Shown here: positions 25,212 to 35,146 of the stretch, piece by piece
How the letters are laid out: every line of letters starts with the position of its first letter
Position numbering within the stretch: the first letter of the stretch is position 1
Assembly: GCF_009847015.1 (NCBI RefSeq)
Contig: NZ_WVEM01000004.1
Span: 1 to 64,000, forward strand
DNA length: 64,000 bases
Origin: Sunxiuqinia indica
Lineage (GTDB): Bacteria > Bacteroidota > Bacteroidia > Bacteroidales > Prolixibacteraceae
Reading direction: 5' to 3'
Program-made: the position numbers and the translations under genes
The notes under the pieces: generated by a model
Database searches by the model: none
What the model was told of the DNA's origin: nothing
What the model saw: the letters and a program-made list of their open reading frames with translations, nothing else

Positions 25212-28200
25212 TTAGAATGTGATATTAGCACCAATGCTTATGGTTTTTGCTTTAGGATAAGCCATGTAATCAATTCCTAAAGGTAGGACACCTGAACCTC
25301 CGGTTACATCAGAGTTTACTTCAGGATCAAGACCTGAATAACTGGTTATGAGGAATAAATTTTGTCCGGACACATATATTCTTGCATTAGATAGAAATGT
25401 ACTCTTGACATTAAAGTTGTATCCAAGACTCACATTATCCAGGCGTAAAAATGAGCCATCTTCAATCCACCTTGATGAGAATTGTTTTGGCTGGTCTTTG
25501 GTTACTCCACTGGTTATTGCTTCCGTGATTACATTCCTCGCAGGAAGATCAACCAAGTAGCCCAAATAGTTGGCTGTTGCATTATAAACATCATTTCCTA
25601 CCGAACCTCTCATGTTAATGTTCATGTCCCAGTTTTTGTAGGTAAAAGTGTTGCTGAATCCGAAAGTAAAGTCTGGTTGTGCATTACCAATAATTGTGTT
25701 GCCTTCTTCAAATTGTTCAACTCCATCAACAATACCCGTAAACACACGTCCCCAGAAGATACCAAGTGATTCACCTTCTTTAATCAGCTGTGAATAAACT
25801 CCTGACAATCCACCAGCGGGACCTGATTTGATCTCATTCCCTTGATACTGATCATTGGACAAGCTCAAAATCTTGTTACGGTTAGCACTTAAGTTAAAGT
25901 TTACATCCCATGTAAAAACTCCTTTGTCAATTGCTTTTGCATTAATTTCAAATTCAATCCCTTTATTTTCAACACTTCCTACGTTTGCTAGTTGTGTGGT
26001 GATCGGTGATGGGGAAGGAACAGCTATCTCTAACAATAAATCGGACGTTTTCTTGCGGTAATAGTCAATACTACCGAAAATCCGTTGATCAAAAAATCCG
26101 AAATTCAAACCTAAGTTAAGCTGAGCAGTTTGTTCCCACTTCAAATCAGGATTAGCGTATTGCTGAGGTAAAACAACTGTTACCCTGCTCCCTCCAACCA
26201 GATAGCCAGACGAACTGGCTCCCAAAGTAGAGATCGATCTGTAGTTACCAATTTCCTGGTTACCAGTCACCCCATAACTGGCACGAAGTTTCAAATCAGA
26301 GATTGTACTACTCTGGAAGAACTTTTCCTGTGATACTCTCCAGGAAGCAGCCCCTGAAGGAAAAATACCCCATTTGTTTCCAGCTCCAAATCGACTTGAA
26401 CCGTCCCTACGTACTGTGGCTGTAAATAAAAAACGACTGTCATAATTGTAGTTGACACGCCCATACATGGAAATCAGCTTGTTACTCCCAAGAAAGCTTG
26501 TTACACTTTCAATAGAGCTGGCAGCTTGCAAACTGTACCATCTGAACTCATCAGAAAGAAATCCCGTTGCAGTATTCCACAGCCCTTCATTTTTAAAGTA
26601 TTGGTATGAATAACCAGCAATTGCATTGATTGTGTTCTTCCCAAAGGTCTTATCGAAACTTAAAATAGTTTCTATCAGTTTAGAATAATCAGCTAATTTC
26701 TGAACACTGGCGTAACCTCCCGATCCTTCTCCCTGAGGATTGGTTTTACTGATATAGGAATTTCTATCGATCGTTTGTCTGTTGTAGCCCAAATTAACTT
26801 TAAGGCTTAATGGGTCAACAATTTGATAAGTGGTAGATAGATTCCCCAAAAAACGAGAGTTGCTTTTTTGGTCGATAACATCAGTTGAGTAAGATACCGG
26901 ATTAATGCGGAAGGGAGGGACATGATTGTAGTTCCCCTCTGAATCACGAACCGGATAGGTTGGATTGAATACGTACGCTTCATAGTTCAAACTGGAACCA
27001 AATTCACTACCAACAGTATTGGAAATAGCCGATTGGTCTGATAAGTTTTGCCCATAGTTCATACGAAGATCGAATGATAATTTATCATCCAAAGCTTTGT
27101 GGTTAATATTAACCCTGATGTTTTCCTGCTCAAGACTAGATGCCAACATGATACCCTCTTGAGTACCGTATCCTACTGATGCCCTGTAGCTAGTACTCTC
27201 ATTACCGCCTGACAGTGACAAATAATGATTTTGTTGAAAAGCTGTTCTGTATATTAAATCTTGCCAATCGGTATTTGCTCCTTTATCGGTCAATTTATCA
27301 GCTCCTGCGATATCAATAACCGTTTCTCTGTATTGGTCAGCAGACAACACGTCTAAAGTATTTGCTCCTCTTGAAAAGCCTGATGATACATCATACGAAA
27401 CTTGAGATCGCCCGGCTTTTCCCCTTTTTGTGGTGATCATGATCACACCATTAGCACCACGAGATCCATAGATTGCAGTGGCAGATGCATCTTTTAAAAC
27501 GTTCACTGATTCGATGTCATTTGGGTTAAGTGTCATCAAAGGGTTTGTTGGCTCCTGATCAAAGATATTAGTAGAATAATTACCAATGTTGGATTGACCA
27601 ACATCTGATGTTGAAATCGGTACACCATCAATTACATATAATGGGTCGTTTGATGCACCAATAGACGTGCCACCACGAATTCGAATGGTGTTTGAGCCGC
27701 CTGGTTTACCACTATTTTGACTAATGTTTACACCAGATATTTTTCCTTGGATCAACTGTTGAGTCGATAATTGCGGTCCTTTATTGAAATCATCACTGCT
27801 TACACTTGAGACAGATCCGGTAAGGTCACTCTTTTTCATTGTACCGTAGCCAATAGCTACCACTTCATCTAATCCGATGGATTCTTCCTGCATGGTAACG
27901 TCAATCTGACTTTTCCCGGCTACAGGAACTTCCTGAGTTTTCATTCCTATAAAGGAAAACACCAAAGTCGCATCAGATGAGATACTTGATAACGAATAGT
28001 TTCCATCAAAATCGGTTACCGTTCCATTTGTTGTACCTTGAATAATTACAGTAACACCGGGAAGTATTTCTCCTTTTACGTTGGTCACTGTACCAGATAC
28101 TTTTTGAATTGTCTGTTGTGTAACCGATGGATTTTTTGCCGAGATGACAATGTAACGGTTGACAATCTCATACGCCAGGTTTTCGCCTTCAATAATGCGA

Positions 28201-28535
28201 CTGAGAACTTCTGAGACCGTTGAATTGTCAACGTTTACAGTGATTGCACGGGTGACATCAAAAACGTTGTTGTCGTACATGAACGAGTATTCCGTTTGTT
28301 GTTCGATCTCTTCAATTACATCTTTTACTGTACCACTTTGAATCTTTAGATTGAGCTTGGTCTCTTGGGCCGTCGTTTCAGCCATACTGCTGAGCAGACC
28401 TAAAAATAAGCAAAAGACTAACGTTAATTTCATAATTAAGAATCTTTTAGCCCAGGGGGAGAAGCTTTGACTGTCCCCGCCTGAATTCAACAATTTTTTC
28501 ATAAGTTTGTCATACATTTTTGTGCATTTCTGCAA
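25212..28535 (-). CDS. SusC/RagA TonB-linked outer-membrane transporter
   Basis: The protein has 1107 residues from 28535; ATGs at 28517 or 28502 may be the real start. A hydrophobic signal segment (MKLTLVFCLFLGLLSSMAE) is followed by an STN/SMC domain (about 60-130). A carboxypeptidase-like domain (VSGTVTNVKGEILPGVTVIIQG) lies at about 143-230. The plug contains IRIRGGTSIGASNDPLYVIDGVP and SATAIYGSRGANGVI, then a barrel ending ISIGANITF. It imports oligosaccharides with SusD. The STN domain and the upstream FecR/sigma pair indicate trans-envelope induction by the substrate, here probably a pectic glycan. Confidence 0.93.
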   Translation of the reverse strand: MQKCTKMYDKLMKKLLNSGGDSQSFSPWAKRFLIMKLTLVFCLFLGLLSSMAETTAQETKLNLKIQSGTVKDVIEEIEQQTEYSFMYDNNVFDVTRAITVNVDNSTVSEVLSRIIEGENLAYEIVNRYIVISAKNPSVTQQTIQKVSGTVTNVKGEILPGVTVIIQGTTNGTVTDFDGNYSLSSISSDATLVFSFIGMKTQEVPVAGKSQIDVTMQEESIGLDEVVAIGYGTMKKSDLTGSVSSVSSDDFNKGPQLSTQQLIQGKISGVNISQNSGKPGGSNTIRIRGGTSIGASNDPLYVIDGVPISTSDVGQSNIGNYSTNIFDQEPTNPLMTLNPNDIESVNVLKDASATAIYGSRGANGVIMITTKRGKAGRSQVSYDVSSGFSRGANTLDVLSADQYRETVIDIAGADKLTDKGANTDWQDLIYRTAFQQNHYLSLSGGNESTSYRASVGYGTQEGIMLASSLEQENIRVNINHKALDDKLSFDLRMNYGQNLSDQSAISNTVGSEFGSSLNYEAYVFNPTYPVRDSEGNYNHVPPFRINPVSYSTDVIDQKSNSRFLGNLSTTYQIVDPLSLKVNLGYNRQTIDRNSYISKTNPQGEGSGGYASVQKLADYSKLIETILSFDKTFGKNTINAIAGYSYQYFKNEGLWNTATGFLSDEFRWYSLQAASSIESVTSFLGSNKLISMYGRVNYNYDSRFLFTATVRRDGSSRFGAGNKWGIFPSGAASWRVSQEKFFQSSTISDLKLRASYGVTGNQEIGNYRSISTLGASSSGYLVGGSRVTVVLPQQYANPDLKWEQTAQLNLGLNFGFFDQRIFGSIDYYRKKTSDLLLEIAVPSPSPITTQLANVGSVENKGIEFEINAKAIDKGVFTWDVNFNLSANRNKILSLSNDQYQGNEIKSGPAGGLSGVYSQLIKEGESLGIFWGRVFTGIVDGVEQFEEGNTIIGNAQPDFTFGFSNTFTYKNWDMNINMRGSVGNDVYNATANYLGYLVDLPARNVITEAITSGVTKDQPKQFSSRWIEDGSFLRLDNVSLGYNFNVKSTFLSNARIYVSGQNLFLITSYSGLDPEVNSDVTGGSGVLPLGIDYMAYPKAKTISIGANITF

Positions 28536-28593
28536 TCCTTTAAGTTGGCGCTTGAGATTTTGCAGATTTGCGGTTAAACAAAAAATAGATTAG

Positions 28594-28621
28594 AGAGGTC
28601 TGCTTATTAAGTGGGCCTCTT
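28594..28621 (-). terminator. Hairpin between the FecR and SusC genes
   Basis: On the minus strand AGAGG and CCTCT arms enclose about 18 nt and are followed by a T-rich stretch (CTATTTTTTG). It could terminate the FecR transcript or act as an attenuator before SusC. The evidence is only a short stem. Confidence 0.35.
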
Positions 28622-28637
28622 GATTATTACGTAGCGT

Positions 28638-29609
28638 TTACATTTTCTTTGATATTATTACGGTTTTACCATCAATTTTATAGTTGATTGGAGTAATGTG
28701 ATTGATAATTGAAAACAGCTCTTGCAAACTTTCGGTTTTCACCTTAAAACTCAATCTCTGATTAATTTCAAGATCGTCTTCAACACGAATATCCACACCA
28801 TACCATCTTTCTAAATAGGTTATTACGTTATTAAATGTTTCATTTTCGATGATTAATTCATCGGTACTCCACGAAATGATTTGTGCAATATTTCCTTGAG
28901 ATAGTTCTGTCTTGCGGGTTTCAACGTTGTATTCTGCAACCTCTCCCGGAGACATTTGAGTTAAAAACTGATCATCACTGAAAAGTCCAACACTTCCTTC
29001 GAGTAATGCCACTTCAGCTTTTTGTTCTTTGTTGTAATGTTTGAAATTGAACGTTGTTCCATACACCGCCACTTTCAAGTCGCCGGATTGCACGGTAAAT
29101 ACTTTGTTCGTATTCTTTTTTACTTCAAAAAGTGCTTCTCCATTCAGTTGTAACGAACGTGAATGAGCAAAGCTACTTTCGTATTTCAGATGAGTGTCGC
29201 CATTCAGCCATACTATTGAATTATCGGGGAGGGTAACCTGTGTTTTATGTCCGTAAGGTGAATAAATTTCGGTATATGTGGGTTCAGCTTGGTTCGTAAC
29301 AAACCAGCTAACTGCTCCACCGGCAATAACTAAAAGAATTGAAGCCGCAATTCTCAACATAAACTGATTAACCCTAATTCTCTTTCCGCGTACTTCAATT
29401 CTTTTCTCAACCTGTGTCCAACCTTGCTTTTTGTTTGGATTATATTCCTCAGGCATTTCTCCAAATACAGAATAAGTTACCTGTAATTCCTCCCACAATT
29501 TCCTATTCTCATTATTGGAGCTCAGCCATAATTTGAATTCTTCATCAAATGACTCCTCATTGTTTTGAAGGTAATATTGTATTTTTTTCCAAGGGACATT
29601 TGTCGCCAT
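28638..29609 (-). CDS. FecR-family anti-sigma factor of the pectin locus
   Basis: The protein has 323 residues. A cytosolic N-terminal region of about 85 residues (including LWLSSNNENRKLWEEL) is followed by a transmembrane helix (IAASILLVIAGGAVSWFV) at about 90-107. The periplasmic FecR domain begins with SPYGHKTQVTLPDNSIVWLN and the C-terminal part resembles an STN fold. It would bind the SusC STN domain and control the sigma factor encoded upstream. Here sigma and FecR are separate, 123 nt apart with a promoter-like element between them, unlike the overlapping pair at 12.7-14 kb. Confidence 0.9.
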   Translation of the reverse strand: MATNVPWKKIQYYLQNNEESFDEEFKLWLSSNNENRKLWEELQVTYSVFGEMPEEYNPNKKQGWTQVEKRIEVRGKRIRVNQFMLRIAASILLVIAGGAVSWFVTNQAEPTYTEIYSPYGHKTQVTLPDNSIVWLNGDTHLKYESSFAHSRSLQLNGEALFEVKKNTNKVFTVQSGDLKVAVYGTTFNFKHYNKEQKAEVALLEGSVGLFSDDQFLTQMSPGEVAEYNVETRKTELSQGNIAQIISWSTDELIIENETFNNVITYLERWYGVDIRVEDDLEINQRLSFKVKTESLQELFSIINHITPINYKIDGKTVIISKKM

Positions 29610-29632
29610 AATTAGTCGCTTTACTAATAAGT

Positions 29633-29656
29633 AACACCGAATAGGGCTAACCCCTA
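29633..29656 (-). promoter_or_regulatory. Putative ECF promoter of the FecR-SusCD operon
   Basis: The minus strand reads TTAGGGGTTAGCCCTATTCGG directly upstream of the FecR gene. The GGGG/ATTCGGT arrangement recalls promoter elements often seen before Bacteroidota FecR-SusC operons and shares ATTCGGT with the two elements at 12.6 and 16.8 kb. The function is inferred. Confidence 0.35.
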
Positions 29657-29732
29657 AAAAATAGTTGAGAAAATTACGTTGTGGACAAAGAAGTTGGGAT
29701 ACGAGGGCTTTAGGTAATTGTTTTTGAGCGAC

Positions 29733-30344
29733 TTATTCGCGAATCCGGTTTGCAAGAAAAAGTACGAAAAGTTTTTCGCGATGAGGGTACAAGGTAGATC
29801 TGAGTTTTTTTAAGGCAATGGTCATTTGGCTTTCTACCGTTTTAACCGAGATGTTTAACCGGTTGGCAATTTCTTTGTTTGAGAGTTCTTCTTTCTTGCT
29901 CAAAAGAAATATTGTACGACATTTGTCCGGAAGTTCATGAATGGCTTTATCCAATAAATTCCTGAAGTCTTCCACATTCGGGAAAGCTTCTAATTCCTGA
30001 TCCGGAACAATGCTCTTTTCATGCTTTATGTTTTCTTTGAGTCGCTCAAAGCTCTTTTGCTCCCGAAGCATATTTAAGCTTCTGTATTTTGTTGCACTAA
30101 AAAGATAGGATCGGACTGAAGAGCTGACATTTATCTTTGATTTATTTTCCCAAAAGTAAACGAAAATATCCTGAACAACCTCTTCCGAAAGGACAGTGTC
30201 TTTCAAATAAATATTAACAAAATTGCAGAGCTCCGCATAATATTTGTCGAAGAAATACCTGAAAGCCTGTTTATCACCATCAATCATCCGGTTGATGATA
30301 AATAGCTCATCACTATTCCAATTTTCATTCAGTTCTTTGCCCAT
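29733..30344 (-). CDS. ECF RNA polymerase sigma factor of the pectin locus
   Basis: The protein has 203 residues. Sigma region 2 lies at about 20-90 (AFRYFFDKYYAELCNFVNIYL, EEVVQDIFVYFWENK). Region 4 lies at about 135-185 (LPDKCRTIFLLSKKEELSNKEIANRLNIS). It is the usual first gene of a sigma/FecR/SusC/SusD regulatory cascade and should turn on the downstream transport operon when substrate is sensed. ATG 30344 gives a normal length for the family. Confidence 0.92.
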   Translation of the reverse strand: MGKELNENWNSDELFIINRMIDGDKQAFRYFFDKYYAELCNFVNIYLKDTVLSEEVVQDIFVYFWENKSKINVSSSVRSYLFSATKYRSLNMLREQKSFERLKENIKHEKSIVPDQELEAFPNVEDFRNLLDKAIHELPDKCRTIFLLSKKEELSNKEIANRLNISVKTVESQMTIALKKLRSTLYPHREKLFVLFLANRIRE

Positions 30345-30451
30345 ACCAACTCACTCAAGCAATTAGTAGCATAGCGCAAATATAGAAAAATCAGGATAAT
30401 ATCTGCCTGCCTCTTATTGCGATGATGATTAATTCAAGAAGGGTGTCAATC

Positions 30452-31114
30452 TTAATCCGATGCCAGTTCAAATAATTCATCCAATGTGTATATTGAATAT
30501 GAAGGCGTGTCGTGCTTGCGAAAAACGGAGTTGATCATTGACTTAGCCACATCTTGTGCATGAATAGGCCGATACCTTTTAAACACAAACTTGGTTAGCC
30601 AACGAATAATTTTCAGACTGAGCTGCTCGGCGCCTCTTTGTTCGCCTCGCTGCCCGTCGAGTATGGAGGGACGCAAGATAATTGTTTTTTCAAAATCAAG
30701 TTTTCTCACGTCGTCGTCGAGTTCTCCTTTTATTTTACTGTAGAAAATTTTGGATTTTGCATCGGCCCCAGCGGATGAAATCAGCACATAGTTACTGACT
30801 TTCTGCTGTGCGGCAGCTTCAGCAACAGTGTATTGGTAGGTATAGTCCACTAAAAACTGCTTTTTTATGCTGCCGGCTTTCTTGCGGGTTGTTCCTAATG
30901 ACGAAAACAAAACGTCCCCCTGAAGTTTCTCAGCCCAGCTGCTAGTTTTTGCAAAATCAACCAAGTGCTCTTTTAGTTTTTTGTGTTTTATGCCAGTTGT
31001 CCGACGCGTAAAAATGTTTACTTCCCCGAAACGATCATCTTCCAATAATAAACGGACTAAATAACTCCCCACAAGTCCGGTTGCACCTATTACGTTTGCT
31101 GTCAAATTTTTCAT
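30452..31114 (-). CDS. NAD(P)-binding oxidoreductase (atypical SDR, HTATIP2/NmrA-like)
   Basis: The protein has 220 residues. The Rossmann motif VIGATGLVGSYLV is at the N-terminus. SSLGTTRKKAGS and LISSAGADAKSKIFYSKIKGELD follow, the latter holding Tyr and Lys in the usual order. RPSILDG is typical of the atypical SDR group. The substrate is unknown. It lies 90 nt downstream of another SDR gene on the same strand and may share its transcript. Confidence 0.78.
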   Translation of the reverse strand: MKNLTANVIGATGLVGSYLVRLLLEDDRFGEVNIFTRRTTGIKHKKLKEHLVDFAKTSSWAEKLQGDVLFSSLGTTRKKAGSIKKQFLVDYTYQYTVAEAAAQQKVSNYVLISSAGADAKSKIFYSKIKGELDDDVRKLDFEKTIILRPSILDGQRGEQRGAEQLSLKIIRWLTKFVFKRYRPIHAQDVAKSMINSVFRKHDTPSYSIYTLDELFELASD

Positions 31115-31203
31115 GTGCTTATAATTTTTGCTTTTTACCAGAGTAAATGGTACTGGCTCCTATTCGCACTCCCGTGTGTAAGAACTTTTAGATGCTCACT
31201 TCA

Positions 31204-32265
31204 TCATCTTTTATCTGGTATTAGCTTATCTGAAACCAGCTGATTAAAATGATCCAGAATCGTTTGCTCAAATGGAATAAATGTCATTTTCAGATCTTGC
31301 TTAATATACGAATTGTCGAAGACGATATCATGTCCCACATTTCGTTCAACATATTTCCTTGTAAAACCAAATAATGGGGCAAGTAGTTTAAATAGCCATT
31401 TGGGAACATGCTTTCTAGGAACAGGATAATTGGGATATTTCTCTCCAACAATCTTAGCAATGTCCAGAAAATCTTTTTGGTGGCCAGCTGTGATATGTCG
31501 GCCGGAAGCCGAAGGGGTAAGCCCCGCCAGAATGTGTGCTTTGGCGACATCCCGAACATCAACCATTGCTTGAGCTCCGGCTGGTGCTCCGGTTTTAAAC
31601 TTCCCTGAATAAAGCTGAATCATGAGATCGATACTGGTAGAATCGGAGCGTTTACTTAATGATGGACCGAGGATAAACCCGGGATTGATAACAACCAGAT
31701 CCCAGCGATTTTGTTTTTCTGCAATTTTCCAGGCTTCTTTCTCTGCCATGGTTTTAGAGTACGGATAAGGTTGATGGTTCACGCTGCTGGTGGTATTCCA
31801 GCTTTTTTCAGCCATCAGCCCGTTGTTTAATTCTTTAATGTCTGCGGCGTCGCCAATCATGGCGACAATACTGGATGTGAGCACCACCCTTTTGACTGAA
31901 GCTATGTCGTTGGCTGAGAATAAAATGTTCCGTGTTCCTTGTAGCGCCGGCTGGATCAACTCTTTATCGGCATTCTTTATTCCTGAAATTTTGAAGGGAG
32001 AAGCCGTGTGAATTACCAATTCGCAACCACTCATTGCCTCGGCAAAAGATTGGTTGATCAGCAAATCTGCTTCAAATATTTCAAGTTTACCTTTAGTCTT
32101 TTCTGCACAATCTAATAAGTGCTGAAATTTCTCTTGGTTGGATTTATTCCGGACAGTTGTATGAACAGTATATCCATCGTCCAATAATCGTTTAACGATC
32201 CAAGAAGCCAGATATCCTGTGCCTCCTGTAACTAAAATTGGGGTGTTCTTATTAATTGTTTTCAT
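31204..32265 (-). CDS. SDR family aldehyde/ketone reductase (dihydroflavonol-reductase-like)
   Basis: This is a 353-residue extended SDR. TGGTGYLASWIVKRLLDDG binds NAD(P), VIHTASPFKI follows, and the YPYSKTMAEKEAW segment holds the catalytic Tyr and Lys. INPGFILGPS is characteristic of the dihydroflavonol-4-reductase/cinnamoyl-CoA-reductase-like group. Bacterial members usually reduce aldehydes. It is preceded on the same strand, 56 nt away, by a TetR repressor gene, so an inducible detoxification unit is likely. Confidence 0.83.
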   Translation of the reverse strand: MKTINKNTPILVTGGTGYLASWIVKRLLDDGYTVHTTVRNKSNQEKFQHLLDCAEKTKGKLEIFEADLLINQSFAEAMSGCELVIHTASPFKISGIKNADKELIQPALQGTRNILFSANDIASVKRVVLTSSIVAMIGDAADIKELNNGLMAEKSWNTTSSVNHQPYPYSKTMAEKEAWKIAEKQNRWDLVVINPGFILGPSLSKRSDSTSIDLMIQLYSGKFKTGAPAGAQAMVDVRDVAKAHILAGLTPSASGRHITAGHQKDFLDIAKIVGEKYPNYPVPRKHVPKWLFKLLAPLFGFTRKYVERNVGHDIVFDNSYIKQDLKMTFIPFEQTILDHFNQLVSDKLIPDKR

Positions 32266-32290
32266 CGTTTGTTCTATTTAATAAGCCATA

Positions 32291-32302
32291 GACTGATCAG
32301 TC
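32291..32302. promoter_or_regulatory. Candidate TetR operator
   Basis: The perfect 12-bp palindrome GACTGATCAGTC lies between the TetR gene and the reductase gene. A partial copy (GACTAATCAGTC) lies upstream of the TetR start at about 32891-32902. Shared spacing to both genes suggests the regulator's binding site. Confidence 0.5.
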
Positions 32303-32321
32303 TATATTGATTAAAAAATTT

Positions 32322-32885
32322 TTACCCTTTTATGGTGTCCCAGAACAGCTTAAAAGCATCATTCTGGTATTTTTCTTCATTCATTTTCTCAGGATTCTCC
32401 ATCAAGTGTTTGATGATACCGTTTAACAGTCCTTGCATTGCCTCAACCAGCAGATCGATAGGAACCGCCTTTAAAATATCTTCATCCTGTCCCTTTTCAA
32501 TTAGTTCATAAATAAACTGAAATCGCTGTAGACCATGTTCTTTTGTTAAATTCGTGATAAATGGAGAATTGCTGTAACTGGTGTAAAACTGTTGATGGTT
32601 CGGGTGATCGACGGCCCAAAAAATATAGTTGAAAAAGACTTGGCGAAACTTAGCTTTAAGCGTTTCTTGCACGTTTACGTTCTCTAAAAGAGAATTCGTT
32701 AGGTTATCTTTTGTTTCAAGGTAAAGGGTATTGATTAACTCCTCCTTGGTTTTAAAATAATGAAAAAGAGTGCCTGTCGCTACGCCAGCATCCTTTGCTA
32801 TTTTTGAAGTGGGCGTGGCGTGAAAACCATTGTTTACAAACAATTTAAGTGCCGTATCTAGTATTTGGTCTCTTTTTGTATTCAT
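32322..32885 (-). CDS. TetR/AcrR family transcriptional regulator
   Basis: The protein has 187 residues. An N-terminal helix-turn-helix (RDQILDTALKLFVNNGFHATPTSKIAKDAGVATGTLFHYF) covers about residues 5-44 in separate helices, followed by an all-helical ligand domain. It probably represses itself and the reductase downstream. AATCGACTAATCAGTC lies just upstream on the plus strand (32887-32902) and GACTGATCAGTC at about 32291-32302, the latter a perfect palindrome upstream of the reductase gene and a good operator candidate. Confidence 0.85.
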   Translation of the reverse strand: MNTKRDQILDTALKLFVNNGFHATPTSKIAKDAGVATGTLFHYFKTKEELINTLYLETKDNLTNSLLENVNVQETLKAKFRQVFFNYIFWAVDHPNHQQFYTSYSNSPFITNLTKEHGLQRFQFIYELIEKGQDEDILKAVPIDLLVEAMQGLLNGIIKHLMENPEKMNEEKYQNDAFKLFWDTIKG

Positions 32886-33215
32886 TTTGAATCGACTAAT
32901 CAGTCTACAAATCTATTCATTTAATATTGATCTTCCAAATCAAGCTACTGTGCTTTGAAGAGTACCCAGCGAAGTAGAGTATTCGAACTTACTCTTATTG
33001 CCAATTGTTAAGTCTAATTAGGGAGAACAAAGCACGATCTTAATCTTTAAGTGGTATATTATTTGGGAAATAAGCGCTGTGTGAGGCATGCTTCTGTCGT
33101 TTCAAATCCTTCATCGGTTTGACTGTATAAGCTACCCGCCTTGCATCTTATTTTTATTCAGTTTAAATTAGTATAATCAAATTAGCACCTGAAAATAACC
33201 TATAAAACGAATAAA
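32886..33215. other. Intergenic region between divergent tetR and acs
   Basis: There are 330 nt without a supported gene. It holds the candidate operator half near 32891 and presumably the divergent promoters of the TetR and acetyl-CoA synthetase genes. I see no strong hairpin or small ORF. Confidence 0.5.
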
Positions 33216-35129
33216 ATGATAAACAAGATTCACAGTCTGGGAGGCTACATTCATGAATATCAGAAAAGTATCGCTAATCCTCGGGCTTTTTGGGGACAGC
33301 AAGCCGAATGCTTTTATTGGCGCAAGCGATGGGATAAAGTATTGGATTGGAATTTTGACGAACCCAGTATTGAGTGGTATGTGAATGGGAAGCTCAATAT
33401 TACCGAGAATATTTTTGAGCGGAATTTGTATACGCATGGGAACCAACCGGCTATTATTTGGGAACCCAATGATCCCAACGATGAATCACGAACACTAACT
33501 TATAGGGAATTATTTGAAGAAGTAAATCGATTTGCCAATACACTGAAACGGCTGGGCGTTGTAAAAGGAGACCGGGTTGCATTGTATATGCCCATGGTGC
33601 CCGAACTGGCAATTGCCGTTTTGGCTTGCGCACGAATAGGTGCAATTCACTCGGTTGTTTTTGCCGGATTTTCAGCAAACGCACTTCAGGAGCGTATTAA
33701 CGATGCATCGGCCAAACTCCTGTTAACGGCTGATGGCGGTTTTCGGGGATCGAAAATTACCCCCTTAAAAGAAATTGCGGACGAAGCCCTCGAAACATGC
33801 CCAACCATTGAAACGGTGGTTGTTCTGAAACGAACAAAATCAGATGTGAAGATGGTTGTTGGTCGTGATATTTGGTGGCACAAGGCGGTTGATGGACAAT
33901 CTACTGAGTGTGTTGCTGAAGAAATGGACTCGGAAGATCCGCTATTTATCTTATATACTTCAGGATCAACCGGAAAACCAAAAGGAATCGTTCATTCCAC
34001 TGCTGGGTACATGGTGTACTCTGCTTATACGTTTAACAATGTTTTTCAGTACAATGCCGGAGACGTATTTTTCTGTACAGCAGACATTGGCTGGATTACA
34101 GGTCACAGCTATATTGTGTATGGTCCGTTGCTGACGGGAGCACAAACCCTCATGTTTGAAGGAATTCCCACCTGGCCTGATGCCGGCCGTTTTTGGGATA
34201 TTGTTGCCAAGTATAAGGTCAATCAATTTTACACGGCACCAACAGCTATTCGAGCCCTACTGGCGCAGGGTAACGATTTTTTAGAAGGGAAAAAAGTCGA
34301 TTCGCTTAAAGTTCTGGGAACAGTTGGAGAGCCTATTAATGAAGAGGCCTGGCACTGGTATCACGATCATGTTGGGCGCAACCAATGTCCAATTGTTGAT
34401 ACCTGGTGGCAAACCGAAACCGGTGGGATCTTGATTTCTCCTGTTGCCGGAATTACTCCGACCAAGCCCTCCTTTGCAACCTTGCCACTTCCCGGTGTTC
34501 AACCAATAATTGTTAACAACGAAGGGAAAGAATTAACAGGTAATTCGGTAGCGGGAAATCTCTGTATAAAATACCCCTGGCCGGGAATAGCCCGCACGTT
34601 ATGGGGAGATCACGAGCGATTTAAGCAAACGTATTTCTCAACCTACGATAAGCTGTACTTTACCGGTGATGGTGCTAAACGCGACGAAGACGGTTATTAC
34701 CGAATCCTCGGACGAGTAGACGATGTAATCAACGTGTCGGGACATCGTTTAGGTACTGCCGAAATTGAAAATGCCATTAATGAGCATCCACTGGTAAATG
34801 AGTCTGCGGTTGTCGGATATCCTCATGCCATTAAAGGACAGGGAGTTTACGCATTTGTGGTTTGTGGCGAATTATCAACAGGAGGAGTTGACGGAATTCG
34901 AAAAAGTATTATGCAAGGAGTTACAAAAATTATTGGACCTATTGCACGACCGGATTTGGTGCAAATTGTTCCGGGGCTTCCTAAAACCCGAAGTGGTAAA
35001 ATTATGCGTAGAATATTGCGTAAGGTAGCGGAAGGCGATGTAACCAATCTTGGGGACACCTCAACTTTGTTGGATGAAGATGTGGTTGAAAGTATCATAG
35101 AAGGAGCATTGGTAGATGTGAAAAGATAA
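33216..35129 (+). CDS. acs: Acetyl-CoA synthetase (AMP-forming)
   Basis: The protein has 637 residues, full length for the family. The adenylate-forming core motif TSGSTGKPKG is at about residues 249-258, with YFTGDGAKRDEDGYYRILGR near the hinge. The C-terminal PKTRSGKIMRR holds the catalytic, acetylatable Lys near residue 594. The N-terminal KSIANPRAFWGQQA segment is typical of ACAS_N. It converts acetate, ATP and CoA to acetyl-CoA, AMP and PPi in the cytosol. It is a single gene with its own terminator. The next gene encodes a probable PPi-consuming enzyme. Confidence 0.94.
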   Translation: MINKIHSLGGYIHEYQKSIANPRAFWGQQAECFYWRKRWDKVLDWNFDEPSIEWYVNGKLNITENIFERNLYTHGNQPAIIWEPNDPNDESRTLTYRELFEEVNRFANTLKRLGVVKGDRVALYMPMVPELAIAVLACARIGAIHSVVFAGFSANALQERINDASAKLLLTADGGFRGSKITPLKEIADEALETCPTIETVVVLKRTKSDVKMVVGRDIWWHKAVDGQSTECVAEEMDSEDPLFILYTSGSTGKPKGIVHSTAGYMVYSAYTFNNVFQYNAGDVFFCTADIGWITGHSYIVYGPLLTGAQTLMFEGIPTWPDAGRFWDIVAKYKVNQFYTAPTAIRALLAQGNDFLEGKKVDSLKVLGTVGEPINEEAWHWYHDHVGRNQCPIVDTWWQTETGGILISPVAGITPTKPSFATLPLPGVQPIIVNNEGKELTGNSVAGNLCIKYPWPGIARTLWGDHERFKQTYFSTYDKLYFTGDGAKRDEDGYYRILGRVDDVINVSGHRLGTAEIENAINEHPLVNESAVVGYPHAIKGQGVYAFVVCGELSTGGVDGIRKSIMQGVTKIIGPIARPDLVQIVPGLPKTRSGKIMRRILRKVAEGDVTNLGDTSTLLDEDVVESIIEGALVDVKR

Positions 35130-35146
35130 CGTTAAATCTAACTCTT

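Noticed and set aside
31790..32011. Plus-strand ORF opposite the SDR reductase
   Set aside because: Entirely within the convincing minus-strand SDR gene and without protein features.
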